This document shows, piece by piece, positions 16,188-23,369 of a DNA stretch of 64,000 nucleotides (positions are counted from its first letter, which is position 1; every line of letters begins with the position of its first letter). The notes beneath the pieces were generated by a model. The model was not told the DNA's origin, made no database searches, and saw nothing but the letters and a program-made list of their open reading frames with translations. The stretch comes from DSOI01 sp041394885. Lineage in GTDB: Bacteria; Acidobacteriota; Terriglobia; Bryobacterales; Bryobacteraceae. The DNA lies in contig JAWKHI010000003.1 in NCBI GenBank assembly GCA_041394885.1, positions 186,001-250,000 on the forward strand, read 5' to 3'. The position numbers and the translations under genes were made by a program.

Positions 16188-17117
16188 CTACATCTTTTGC
16201 AGGACGCCCACCAATTCCTGCACCGCGGCGATGCTGTTGTCGAGCATGGCTCGTTCGCCTGCGTTCAGCTCCAATTCATAGACTTTCTCGATCCCGCGGG
16301 CGCCGAGCTTGACCGGCACTCCGACGAAGAGGCCGTTGACACCGTATTCGCCTTCCAGCATGGCCGCGCACGGCAGGACTTTCTTTTTGTCCTTGAGGAT
16401 GGACTCGACCATTTCCACCGTGGCGGCCGAGGGGGCGTAGTAGGCACTGCCGGTCTTGAGGAACTTGACGATCTCCGCGCCGCCGTCGCGTGTGCGCTGC
16501 ACAATGGCGTCGATGCGATCCTGGGGAAGCAGTTCCGTGAGAGGGATCCCGGAAACGCTGGTGAGGCGCACCAGGGGCACCATGGTGTCGCCGTGGCCGC
16601 CCAGAACCATGGCGGTGACGTTTTCCACCGAAACCTGGAGTTCCTGAGCGATGAAAGTGCGATAGCGGGCGGTGTCGAGCACGCCAGCCATGCCGATGAC
16701 GCGATTGCGGGCGAACCCGGAGGTCTTCTGCGCGACCCAGCACATGGCGTCCAGCGGGTTGCTGACCACGATGAGAATGCAGTTGGGGGAGTGTTTGACG
16801 GCCTGTTCGGTCGCGGCTTTGACGATCTCGAAGTTCTTGGCCAGGAGATCGTCACGGCTCATGCCGGGTTTGCGCGCGAGGCCGGCGGTGATGACGACGA
16901 TATCGGAGTTGGCGGTTTCCTCGTATCCGTTGCTCCCGGTGATTTGGACGTCGTAGCCTTCCACCGGGCCGGACTCGAGCATGTCGAGCCCCTTGCCCTG
17001 CGGCATTCCTTCGACGATATCGACCAGGACCACGTCCGCGAGTTCTTTATCGGCGATGCGCTGCGCACAGGTGGCGCCGACATTCCCGCCGCCGACGACG
17101 GTGACTTTCTTTCGCAT
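16188..17117 (-). CDS. mdh: Malate dehydrogenase
   Basis: 309 residues of the lactate/malate dehydrogenase family, the LDH-like bacterial MDH type. The NAD-binding glycine motif is VVGGGNVGAT at the N-terminus and VLVDIVEGMPQGKGLDM ends in the NAD-specifying acidic residue. ITAGLARKPGMSRDDLLAKN carries the substrate-binding arginines characteristic of malate rather than lactate use. VSNPLDAMCWVAQK and the catalytic histidine block LGGHGDTMVPLVR are intact. It interconverts malate and oxaloacetate in the TCA cycle. A good ribosome site (AGAGGA) precedes the ATG at 17117. It is the first gene of a minus-strand unit continuing into the 38-residue membrane peptide and the SET-domain gene. Confidence 0.95.
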   Translation of the reverse strand: MRKKVTVVGGGNVGATCAQRIADKELADVVLVDIVEGMPQGKGLDMLESGPVEGYDVQITGSNGYEETANSDIVVITAGLARKPGMSRDDLLAKNFEIVKAATEQAVKHSPNCILIVVSNPLDAMCWVAQKTSGFARNRVIGMAGVLDTARYRTFIAQELQVSVENVTAMVLGGHGDTMVPLVRLTSVSGIPLTELLPQDRIDAIVQRTRDGGAEIVKFLKTGSAYYAPSAATVEMVESILKDKKKVLPCAAMLEGEYGVNGLFVGVPVKLGARGIEKVYELELNAGERAMLDNSIAAVQELVGVLQKM

Positions 17118-17156
17118 GGGTTCCTCTTGATGATGAAAGATGATCTAACCCGAAGA

Positions 17157-17570
17157 TTATAACGTAAGTATCGCGATGCGAACGATGCCGAAGGCCGACA
17201 AGGACGCGGCGAGCGCATAAAAGAGCCTCGGGCCGGGCCTCCAGCCGAAAGCGGCGCCTAGGACTAGGGGTGGGATCAGGAAAACGAACGGATGGAGGGA
17301 GAGCGCCGCCGCGAAGTCCGCCGCGGCCATCGCCTGCCAAGCCCGAGTGATTCCGCAAAGGGGGCAGGGGAAGCCGGACAGGGCGAGGAAGGGACAAAAG
17401 AGCGGGGTTTGCGTCAGCAATCCGGCGCGGCCGGCCAGGAGCGTGGCGGCGAGAACGGAAAGAAAGACGGCCGGTCGCGTGAATGCGATCGGCCGCCCGT
17501 CCCATCGTTTGGAGGAGGTTTGTAACAACCTCAGTGAGTTCAGTGTAGTGGACGTACGCGCCTCGCTCAT
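17157..17570 (-). CDS. DUF2752 membrane protein
   Basis: 137 residues from the ATG at 17570. The DUF2752 hallmark FPCPLCGITRAWQAMAAADF is present, with the paired cysteines of CPLCG, followed by AALSLHPFVF. Three or so transmembrane helices are likely: FLSVLAATLLAGRAGLL, VFLIPPLVLGAAFGW and FYALAASLSAFGIVRIAIL. Function unknown for the family, which often sits beside zinc-ribbon membrane proteins of the CD225/DUF type. That is the case here: the zinc-ribbon gene ends 21 bp upstream on the same strand, so the two are likely cotranscribed. Confidence 0.85.
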   Translation of the reverse strand: MSEARTSTTLNSLRLLQTSSKRWDGRPIAFTRPAVFLSVLAATLLAGRAGLLTQTPLFCPFLALSGFPCPLCGITRAWQAMAAADFAAALSLHPFVFLIPPLVLGAAFGWRPGPRLFYALAASLSAFGIVRIAILTL

Positions 17571-17591
17571 CACACTGGCGTACTAAACGGT

Positions 17592-18314
17592 TTAGGAGAT
17601 GTCCTGGGACTGGAAGCCGACGATGTCCCGGTACGCGATCGTGATCGCCGCGTACATCACCGGCAAGGTGATCAGTACGCCGATGATGCAGGCAAGGGCG
17701 CCGAGGATCTGGAGACCGATGAGTGCCAGCAGAAACAGAGTGAAGCCGAAATAGTCCTGCTTCACGATTTTGTGGGAGGCTTCCATGGCTGGCCAGAACT
17801 CCAGTTTCTGATCGACGATGAAAATGTAGGGGAAGAGGTATATGGCTCCGACGACGAAAGCGGGAACGATGCAGGCAAGCATCCCCAGGAAAACGAAGAT
17901 ACCCACGAGAATGGTGACGATCAGCGTCGGGACGAAGTAGTTGAAGCCCTTGAAAAGATCGCCGACCTCGGTTCGGCCGTGGAGCAGTTTCTTCATGCAC
18001 ATGATGTGCAGGCCGGCGACGAAGGCGCCCTGGAGAAGCAGCGGCACGAAGGAACTGACGGCGACCATGACGAGCGCCGCGAGCCCGAAATTGAGCCAAT
18101 CGGAAGTGACGAGGCTCCAGGCCTCGCCGATCCACTTTCCCGTCTGCGCCTTGGCGGGGCCGGCTGGCTGAAACGACGTCGAACCAGGTGTGGCTTGATA
18201 GGGCGGCGGTGGCATGCCCGCGGACGCACCGGGGTCGGCGGCGGTTGACCGCCCGCAGTTGGTGCAGAACTCGAGACCGTCGCTGAGTTGGGTGCCGCAG
18301 TGTGGACAGAACAT
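17592..18314 (-). CDS. Zinc-ribbon integral membrane protein
   Basis: 240 residues from the ATG at 18314 (MFCPHCG), since the zinc ribbon normally begins at the N-terminus; an upstream start at 18335 would add seven residues. The ribbon is CPHCGTQLSDGLEFCTNCG with four cysteines (residues 3-22). A proline-rich linker follows (MPPPPYQATPG), then a membrane domain with about four helices (LAALVMVAVSSFVPLLLQGAF, VTILVGIFVFLGMLACIVPAFVVGAIYLFP, LFLLALIGLQILGALACIIGVLITLPVMYAA). The membrane part resembles DUF4013/DUF975-like proteins. Function unknown. It is paired with the DUF2752 gene 21 bp downstream. Confidence 0.8.
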   Translation of the reverse strand: MFCPHCGTQLSDGLEFCTNCGRSTAADPGASAGMPPPPYQATPGSTSFQPAGPAKAQTGKWIGEAWSLVTSDWLNFGLAALVMVAVSSFVPLLLQGAFVAGLHIMCMKKLLHGRTEVGDLFKGFNYFVPTLIVTILVGIFVFLGMLACIVPAFVVGAIYLFPYIFIVDQKLEFWPAMEASHKIVKQDYFGFTLFLLALIGLQILGALACIIGVLITLPVMYAAITIAYRDIVGFQSQDIS

Positions 18315-18373
18315 GGTTTGATCAGCATACACCAAAGGGGAGGTGGGCGCTCAGGCCGTCGAGAGCTGCAGCG

Positions 18374-19372
18374 CTACAGGGGGACGGGTGAACCTTCGCG
18401 GGCCGATCGCTCGGCGGCGAGACAGGCCCTCACGGCTTCCATCGATTCTTCGAGCGTGGTGAGGGCCGGGGCGCGGCCATCCTGAATACAGCCGGCGAAA
18501 TAGCGGAGCTGCTCGCGCAGTGCTCCGCCGCGGGCGTCGCCGATGAGCGGCCAATAGGTCGTGTCGGGCGCGCGCCAGCCGTCCTTGCCACTCACGGACA
18601 ACGAAGGGCCGGACTCCTGGATCGTGATCACGCCCTCGGTCCCGATGATCTCCATACGTTCGTCGATGCGGTATGGCGTCCCTTCCGGGAGGCACCAGAC
18701 GTTTTCGATCACGCCGATGGCGCCGGTGTCGAACCGGTACGTGGTCCAGCCCAGGTCGGGATTGGGCAGATCGCGCACCGACAAGGTCTGGGCGTAGGCC
18801 GAGCGGATGCGGGCGCCTGTGAACCACAGCATCAGATCGGTGTCGTGGACGCCGTCGCCGGCAATGGGCCCGATCTTAGGCAGTACCGAAGCGCTCACCG
18901 CGGCCGGGATGTTGCGCCGCGCGTAGAGGGACACGATACGGCCCACCGCACCGGCCTCGATCTCACGGCGGGCGGCGGCGTAGCGCGGATTGAAGCGGCA
19001 GATCTGGCCTACCATGGCGAAGCGGCCGGAACGGTTGCGGGCGTGGAGGATTGCCTGGCAATCGGCCACCGTCGACGCCATCGGCTTTTCGATCAGGACA
19101 TGCAAGCCGGCATCGAGTGCGGCGATGGCGGGCTGGGCGTGCTGATCCCACATCGTGACGATGGAGACGGCATCGACGGCGCCGGAGGCGAACAGGGCGC
19201 GATAGTCGGTGAAGGCGTGGGGAGCGCCGAAGCGGTCCGCAAGGAGGCGCAGGCGCTCCGGGTTGCGTGTGCACAGGGCGGTGAGTTCGACTTCCGGGAT
19301 CGCCTTCAGGGCCTGGCAATGCACCTCGCCGAAGCGGCCCAGCCCCACCACACCCATCCGTACGCGCGGCAT
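18374..19372 (-). CDS. Gfo/Idh/MocA family oxidoreductase
   Basis: 332 residues from the ATG at 19372 (MPRVRMGVVGLGRFGEVHCQAL), with the Rossmann glycine motif GVVGLGRFG at the N-terminus. The family dipeptide EKP occurs in HVLIEKPMASTVADCQAIL at about residues 93-110. The C-terminal domain has the catalytic-type histidine motif GDGVHDTDLMLWF. It should oxidise or reduce a hydroxyl of a sugar, inositol or related compound with NAD(P). The substrate is not deducible. It begins 12 bp after the stop of the dihydroorotate dehydrogenase-like gene, so the two are probably cotranscribed. Confidence 0.9.
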   Translation of the reverse strand: MPRVRMGVVGLGRFGEVHCQALKAIPEVELTALCTRNPERLRLLADRFGAPHAFTDYRALFASGAVDAVSIVTMWDQHAQPAIAALDAGLHVLIEKPMASTVADCQAILHARNRSGRFAMVGQICRFNPRYAAARREIEAGAVGRIVSLYARRNIPAAVSASVLPKIGPIAGDGVHDTDLMLWFTGARIRSAYAQTLSVRDLPNPDLGWTTYRFDTGAIGVIENVWCLPEGTPYRIDERMEIIGTEGVITIQESGPSLSVSGKDGWRAPDTTYWPLIGDARGGALREQLRYFAGCIQDGRAPALTTLEESMEAVRACLAAERSAREGSPVPL

Positions 19373-19384
19373 CACTCCACTATG

Positions 19385-20344
19385 TTACGTGTAGCTGGAG
19401 AGCACCTTGAGGTAGTTCACGCGCTCAAAGGCGGTCTTGTTGGCCACCCACCGGTAGCTCATATTGCCGCGCAACTGGGAAATGGCTTCGTAGTCGTGGG
19501 AGTCCAGCCATTCAATGAATTCCATGAGAACGGTGCGGGCATGATCGATGCCTTGCTCGAGAAGGCAGGAAGTCATCATCGCGGCGCTGGCTCCGGCCAT
19601 CACCGCCTTCACCACGTCCGTCGCCGAGTGGACGCCGCCGGTGATGGCGAGCGAAGCCGTGACGTGGCCGTAGATCAATCCGGTCCAATGCAGGCGCAAC
19701 GGGAGTTCTTCGGGACGGCTCAGGTGCAGGTTGGGCGACGCCTCGAGTTGATCGATATCGAAATCGGTCTGGTAGTACCGGTTGAACAGGACCAAGCCGT
19801 CGGCGCCGGCCGCCGAGAGCCGCTTCGCCAATTGAATCGGAGACGTGAAATAGGGAGATAGCTTCACAGCCAATGGCAGCGTGACCGCGGCGCGTACTTC
19901 CCGTACCATTTCCTCATAGCGCCGCTCCACCGATTCGGCGGTGGCTTCGGGGTCAGTGGGAAAATCGTAGATGTTGAGTTCGAGAGCGTCCGCGCCGGCA
20001 TCCTGCATTTGCCTGGCATAGCGGACCCATCCACCGGGAGTGATTCCGTTCAGGCTGGCCATTACGGGAATGTTGACCGCCTGCTTTGCGCGATACAGGT
20101 GCTCCAGGTAAAGGTCCGGCCCGGCGGCGTAGTATTCGGAAGACGGTTCGGCGGTGGGCGGACGGGTGAGCGGGGCAGCTGGGTGGGCGATCTCTTCCTC
20201 GAATAAGGAGTGCAACACCACGGCGGCCATTCCCGCGTCCTCCATTCGCCGGATATTGCCGATGTCTTTTTGCAGCGGTCCGGCGGAGGCCACGATCGGG
20301 TTGGCGAGCGTGAGGCCGAGGTAGTCGATGGCGAGTTGGGTCAT
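19385..20344 (-). CDS. Dihydroorotate dehydrogenase-like flavoprotein
   Basis: 319 residues from the ATG at 20344, chosen because AGGAG lies 6 nt upstream and because the longer frame to 20395 adds non-family sequence. The FMN TIM barrel of the PyrD family is clear: DYLGLTLANPIVASAGPL at the N-terminus, VMASLNGITPGGW, PLAVKLSPYFT, GADGLVLFNRYYQ and SLAITGGVHSATDVVKAVMAGA. However, where class 1 PyrD has the NxSCPN loop this protein reads LNIYDFPTD, and it lacks the base-bearing cysteine or serine there. It is therefore probably not a pyrimidine enzyme but belongs to the 'dihydroorotate dehydrogenase-like' branch of unknown substrate. It is cotranscribed with the Gfo/Idh/MocA gene. Confidence 0.8.
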   Translation of the reverse strand: MTQLAIDYLGLTLANPIVASAGPLQKDIGNIRRMEDAGMAAVVLHSLFEEEIAHPAAPLTRPPTAEPSSEYYAAGPDLYLEHLYRAKQAVNIPVMASLNGITPGGWVRYARQMQDAGADALELNIYDFPTDPEATAESVERRYEEMVREVRAAVTLPLAVKLSPYFTSPIQLAKRLSAAGADGLVLFNRYYQTDFDIDQLEASPNLHLSRPEELPLRLHWTGLIYGHVTASLAITGGVHSATDVVKAVMAGASAAMMTSCLLEQGIDHARTVLMEFIEWLDSHDYEAISQLRGNMSYRWVANKTAFERVNYLKVLSSYT

Positions 20345-20459
20345 GGAGGCTCCTGTTTCCTGGGGATCGTGCGCGAGTTCCCGCAAGCCAAGCATGCACG
20401 TGTCAGTCCACCCAATGGAGGCGCAAACGCCGCTCTGCGCGCCGCTGATGCGCGAGATG

Positions 20460-20476
20460 GCCCACGGGCCGTGGGC
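20460..20476. promoter_or_regulatory. 17-bp perfect palindrome upstream of a secreted protein gene
   Basis: GCCCACGGGCCGTGGGC is two 8-bp arms around a single G. It lies in the 186-bp gap between the divergent genes starting at 20344 and 20531, about 55 bp before the ATG at 20531. It could be a repressor site or a short hairpin; no regulator is adjacent. Confidence 0.4.
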
Positions 20477-20530
20477 AATTGCCCCAGGATGGGTGGCTTG
20501 TGCGATCCTGGCGATACGAGGAGAGATGGA

Positions 20531-21352
20531 ATGAAATGCATGTGGATCGGGTTGGCGGCCGCGTTCGGTTTGTGGGGGCAGGAACCGGCGGTGGATCAGG
20601 CGTCTCTAATGGGCTTGCGCTTCTATCAGGCGAACGGCGGCTTCCTGGTGGAGCATCTACCCGCATTCCATCTGCCACCGGATTCGGAACTGTCCCTGGT
20701 GGTCTCTGGTCCGGTTTCCCAAACGCTGCCACTGCGGCAAGGGCCGATGGGTGATTTCCCTGGCTATACGATGCTTCAGGCGAATGGGCCTGGAGTCCTG
20801 CGTTTGGGTAAGCCGGGCAAGTACGAGATGCTGGTGAAGGCAGGGGATCGCATTGCCGGCAGGCTTGCGTTTACGCTGGCGCAGGAGAACGGCGAATTCG
20901 TGAGGGACGGTGATTGGCCGAAGTTCGGATTCTTTGCGCAGGATGCCCGGAATCCGGACGCACCGCTGAAGTTTCACTTTTGGGTGAGCCTTCGTGAGAT
21001 GGCCGCGCCGAAGTCGCGGTCCATGCTCACCGTGCATTTGATGGCCGGATCGAAGGAAGTAGGGGCCACACCCTCTCCGGTGGTGGTGAGCCTGAGAGAC
21101 TGGCAGTGGTTCCAGGTGGAACTGGCGCAGCCGAAGGGGGCGGGTGCGAAGTACCTGACTGCTTCCATGCTCGGCAACGGCGACTATACCGTGGTGGTGA
21201 AGGCCGATGGGCAGGCGCTCAAGTCATACCGCGCGCGCGTGACGGGCGGGAAACTGATTGGAGCCCCGGGTACGGCGATACAGCGCGTCGACATCTCGTC
21301 TGGCTCGAACTCCAGTTACAAACTGACGGATACGGCCTGGGTCTCCCGGTGA
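20531..21352 (+). CDS. Secreted protein of unknown function
   Basis: 273 residues from the ATG at 20531, preceded by GAGGAGAG at a good distance. A short signal peptide (MKCMWIGLAAAFGLWGQ) is followed by a beta-rich body with no motif I recognise: FYQANGGFLVEHLPAFHLPPDS, GPMGDFPGYTMLQANGPGVLRLG, and a C-terminal half with regular strands ending YKLTDTAWVSR. The pattern of charged and hydrophobic alternation suggests an Ig-like or jelly-roll export protein. It is monocistronic, divergent from the dihydroorotate dehydrogenase-like gene and convergent with fdhE. The product is probably periplasmic or extracellular. Confidence 0.6.
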   Translation: MKCMWIGLAAAFGLWGQEPAVDQASLMGLRFYQANGGFLVEHLPAFHLPPDSELSLVVSGPVSQTLPLRQGPMGDFPGYTMLQANGPGVLRLGKPGKYEMLVKAGDRIAGRLAFTLAQENGEFVRDGDWPKFGFFAQDARNPDAPLKFHFWVSLREMAAPKSRSMLTVHLMAGSKEVGATPSPVVVSLRDWQWFQVELAQPKGAGAKYLTASMLGNGDYTVVVKADGQALKSYRARVTGGKLIGAPGTAIQRVDISSGSNSSYKLTDTAWVSR

Positions 21353-21383
21353 CCGGCGCTGGAGGCGTGAAGCCGGTGGTAAC

Positions 21384-21995
21384 TCAAATCCCAATCAGGT
21401 TCGGGTGTATCTTCTCATAACCCTGGTCGAGGGCCCAGACGTCGAGCGCCAACGCGGCGATCTCATCGACGTCCGGGTGCGCGCCGGGGTCTTTTTGCAG
21501 ATCCACGACGTGGAGATAGCAGCTACAGGCTTCGCACATCTGCACGTGAACATGGGGCATGGATTCCGCGGTGTGATAGGAAACCTTTTCCTCGCCGCAC
21601 CGCGGGCATTGGGTTCTCGAGAAGCGCCACTGCTCGAGACACAGACTGCAAAGAAGGTGAAACGTAGAACCGTGGCCCTCGGGGTGAAGCACGCCCGCCT
21701 GCGGAGGCTGGCCACATCGCGGACACCGGTTGGAGTGCGGGGCCTCGGCCGGCGGCGGATTCATCCGCATCAGAACACGCTGAAAGAAAGTGAGTGCCGG
21801 CTCCCGATGCTCGGCGGCGGCATCGCGCAGCAATCGCGGTCCGTGCCGGATCACCAACTCCCGCAGTGCTTCCTGGCCTCCTTCGAACGTGATGAGATGC
21901 CCGTAGAAAGCCAGCGCTTCGGCGGCATGCGGGTAGCGGGCGGCGAGGTCGCGGGCGCGCTGGAGCCTTAGCTGTTGTTGATCTGCCGGTGCCAT
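21384..21995 (-). CDS. fdhE: FdhE formate dehydrogenase accessory protein
   Basis: 203 residues from the ATG at 21995 (MAPADQQQLRLQRARDL); the longer open frame to 22325 is out of register inside fdnI. The C-terminal half has the FdhE rubredoxin-like cysteine pairs CPRCGQPP, CSLCLEQW, CPRCGEE and CEACSCY, which bind iron or zinc. FdhE acts in the cytoplasm on formate dehydrogenase maturation before Tat export. The N-terminal part is shorter than in E. coli FdhE (about 309 residues), which is common for non-enterobacterial versions. It overlaps the end of fdnI by 28 bp and is the last gene of the formate dehydrogenase operon. Confidence 0.85.
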   Translation of the reverse strand: MAPADQQQLRLQRARDLAARYPHAAEALAFYGHLITFEGGQEALRELVIRHGPRLLRDAAAEHREPALTFFQRVLMRMNPPPAEAPHSNRCPRCGQPPQAGVLHPEGHGSTFHLLCSLCLEQWRFSRTQCPRCGEEKVSYHTAESMPHVHVQMCEACSCYLHVVDLQKDPGAHPDVDEIAALALDVWALDQGYEKIHPNLIGI

Positions 21996-22582
21996 TTTGG
22001 ATGGTGCGCTGCGGCCCAGCGCGCGGTGACCCATCCCCGGATCATCGATCGCAAGGCGCCCGGCACCGCCGCGGTCCCCATGTAGATATGCAGGATGATC
22101 CCGCCGATGGCGCCAACCGCAGCCAGAGGATGGATCAGCACGGCTGCGAGGCGTAGCGTGCGGGGCATCACTTCGGGGAACCAAAGGACCACTCCGCTGG
22201 CCAGCAAGACGATGCCGAAGCTCCACTGCATCCAAAACATCATCTTCTGACCGCCGTTGAACTTGCCGGATTCCGGGAGCCCCTCTTCCTGGTTGGTGGC
22301 GTACTTGCTGGATTGCCGGAGCCATTCGCGGTCATCGGCGTCGAGCGACATCTGCGAGCGCCACCGGACGAACATGAACGTGAGGGAAAGCGCGAACAAA
22401 GCTCCGGCGATCGGATGAATGGCACGGACCACCGATCCGCCGCCGAACACGGCCGCGAGCCAGTATAGCTTCCGGGACCACAGCGCGAGTCCGGTCAACG
22501 CAAGATACAGGAACAGGATTGCCGACATCCAATGATTGGCACGCTCGGCGAAATCAAACCGCGCGATCCGTTTACTCGTCAT
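21968..22582 (-). CDS. fdnI: Formate dehydrogenase cytochrome b556 (gamma) subunit
   Basis: 204 residues with four transmembrane helices: MSAILFLYLALTGLALW, AIHPIAGALFALSLTFMFV, WSFGIVLLASGVVLWFPEV and AVLIHPLAAVGAIGGIILHIYMG. Histidines suitable for haem b ligation are FAERANHW, IHPIAG, LIHPLAAV and ILHIYMG, as in FdnI/FdoI. The subunit anchors the enzyme in the cytoplasmic membrane and passes electrons to quinone. It overlaps fdnH by 11 bp upstream and fdhE by 28 bp downstream, so the whole operon is translationally packed. Confidence 0.9.
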   Translation of the reverse strand: MTSKRIARFDFAERANHWMSAILFLYLALTGLALWSRKLYWLAAVFGGGSVVRAIHPIAGALFALSLTFMFVRWRSQMSLDADDREWLRQSSKYATNQEEGLPESGKFNGGQKMMFWMQWSFGIVLLASGVVLWFPEVMPRTLRLAAVLIHPLAAVGAIGGIILHIYMGTAAVPGALRSMIRGWVTARWAAAHHPKWHRQINNS

Positions 22583-23366
22583 CGTTGGCCTCTTCGTGTT
22601 TTGGGCCGTATTTCACAAAGTGAAAGAAAGCGCCCAGGATGCCGCCGGCGAACACAAGCGAGCCGAGCCATTTCACGGGCCCTTTCCACAGGGAGACGGT
22701 CCAGGGTATTGCCGGATCTTTGGGCAGGCCGTACGCATCGGCTTCCGATGCGTGCTTCAGCACATAGATCACATTCGTGCCGCCTACGCCAGCCGGATTG
22801 TAGACTCCGGCGTCGGTGTGTCCGTCAGACTTCAATTCGGCCGCGCGCGAATCCGCCATGCGGAGCAGTTCGTCACGTGCGCCGAAGGTGAGGCAATTCG
22901 TGGGGCACGTCTTGATGCAAGCCGGCGGCAAACCCACCGACGTTCGATCCGAGCACAGCGAGCACTTATAGACCTTCTTGGTTGCCGGACTCAGCCGCGG
23001 CACGTCAAACGGGCAGCCGGTAATACAATATCCGCACCCGATGCAGTTGTCGTGGTCGAAGTCGACGATGCCGTTTTCACGCTGCACGATGGCGCCTGGC
23101 GCCGGGCAAGAGCGGAGGCACCCGGGATCCTGACAATGCATGCACTGATATTTGGCCATCAGCCACGACATATGGCCGTTTACTTCGCGCTCGTTGAATT
23201 GGATAAGGTTCCAGAAGTTATGCGCGAGTTCCGGCATCGTCTGGTAGGAGCCATCGAATGTGCCGAGGGTGAACTCCTGATCGTTCCACTCCTGGCAGGC
23301 GATTTCGCACGCCTTGCAGCCGATGCAGAGCGATGTGTCGATCAGTTTGGCGACGGTGACGGCCAT
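22572..23366 (-). CDS. fdnH: Formate dehydrogenase iron-sulfur (beta) subunit
   Basis: 264 residues. Four [4Fe-4S] cluster motifs are visible: CIGCKACEIACQEW, CMHCQDPGCLRSCPAPG, CIGCGYCITGCPF and CSLCSDRTSVGLPPACIKTCPT. A C-terminal membrane helix (PVKWLGSLVFAGGILGAFFHFVKYG) matches the FdnH transmembrane anchor that contacts the gamma subunit. It relays electrons from the molybdenum subunit to the cytochrome. The gene begins 3 bp after the stop of fdnG and overlaps fdnI by 11 bp, consistent with an fdnGHI-fdhE operon. Confidence 0.93.
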   Translation of the reverse strand: MAVTVAKLIDTSLCIGCKACEIACQEWNDQEFTLGTFDGSYQTMPELAHNFWNLIQFNEREVNGHMSWLMAKYQCMHCQDPGCLRSCPAPGAIVQRENGIVDFDHDNCIGCGYCITGCPFDVPRLSPATKKVYKCSLCSDRTSVGLPPACIKTCPTNCLTFGARDELLRMADSRAAELKSDGHTDAGVYNPAGVGGTNVIYVLKHASEADAYGLPKDPAIPWTVSLWKGPVKWLGSLVFAGGILGAFFHFVKYGPKHEEANDDE

Positions 23367-23369
23367 AGG

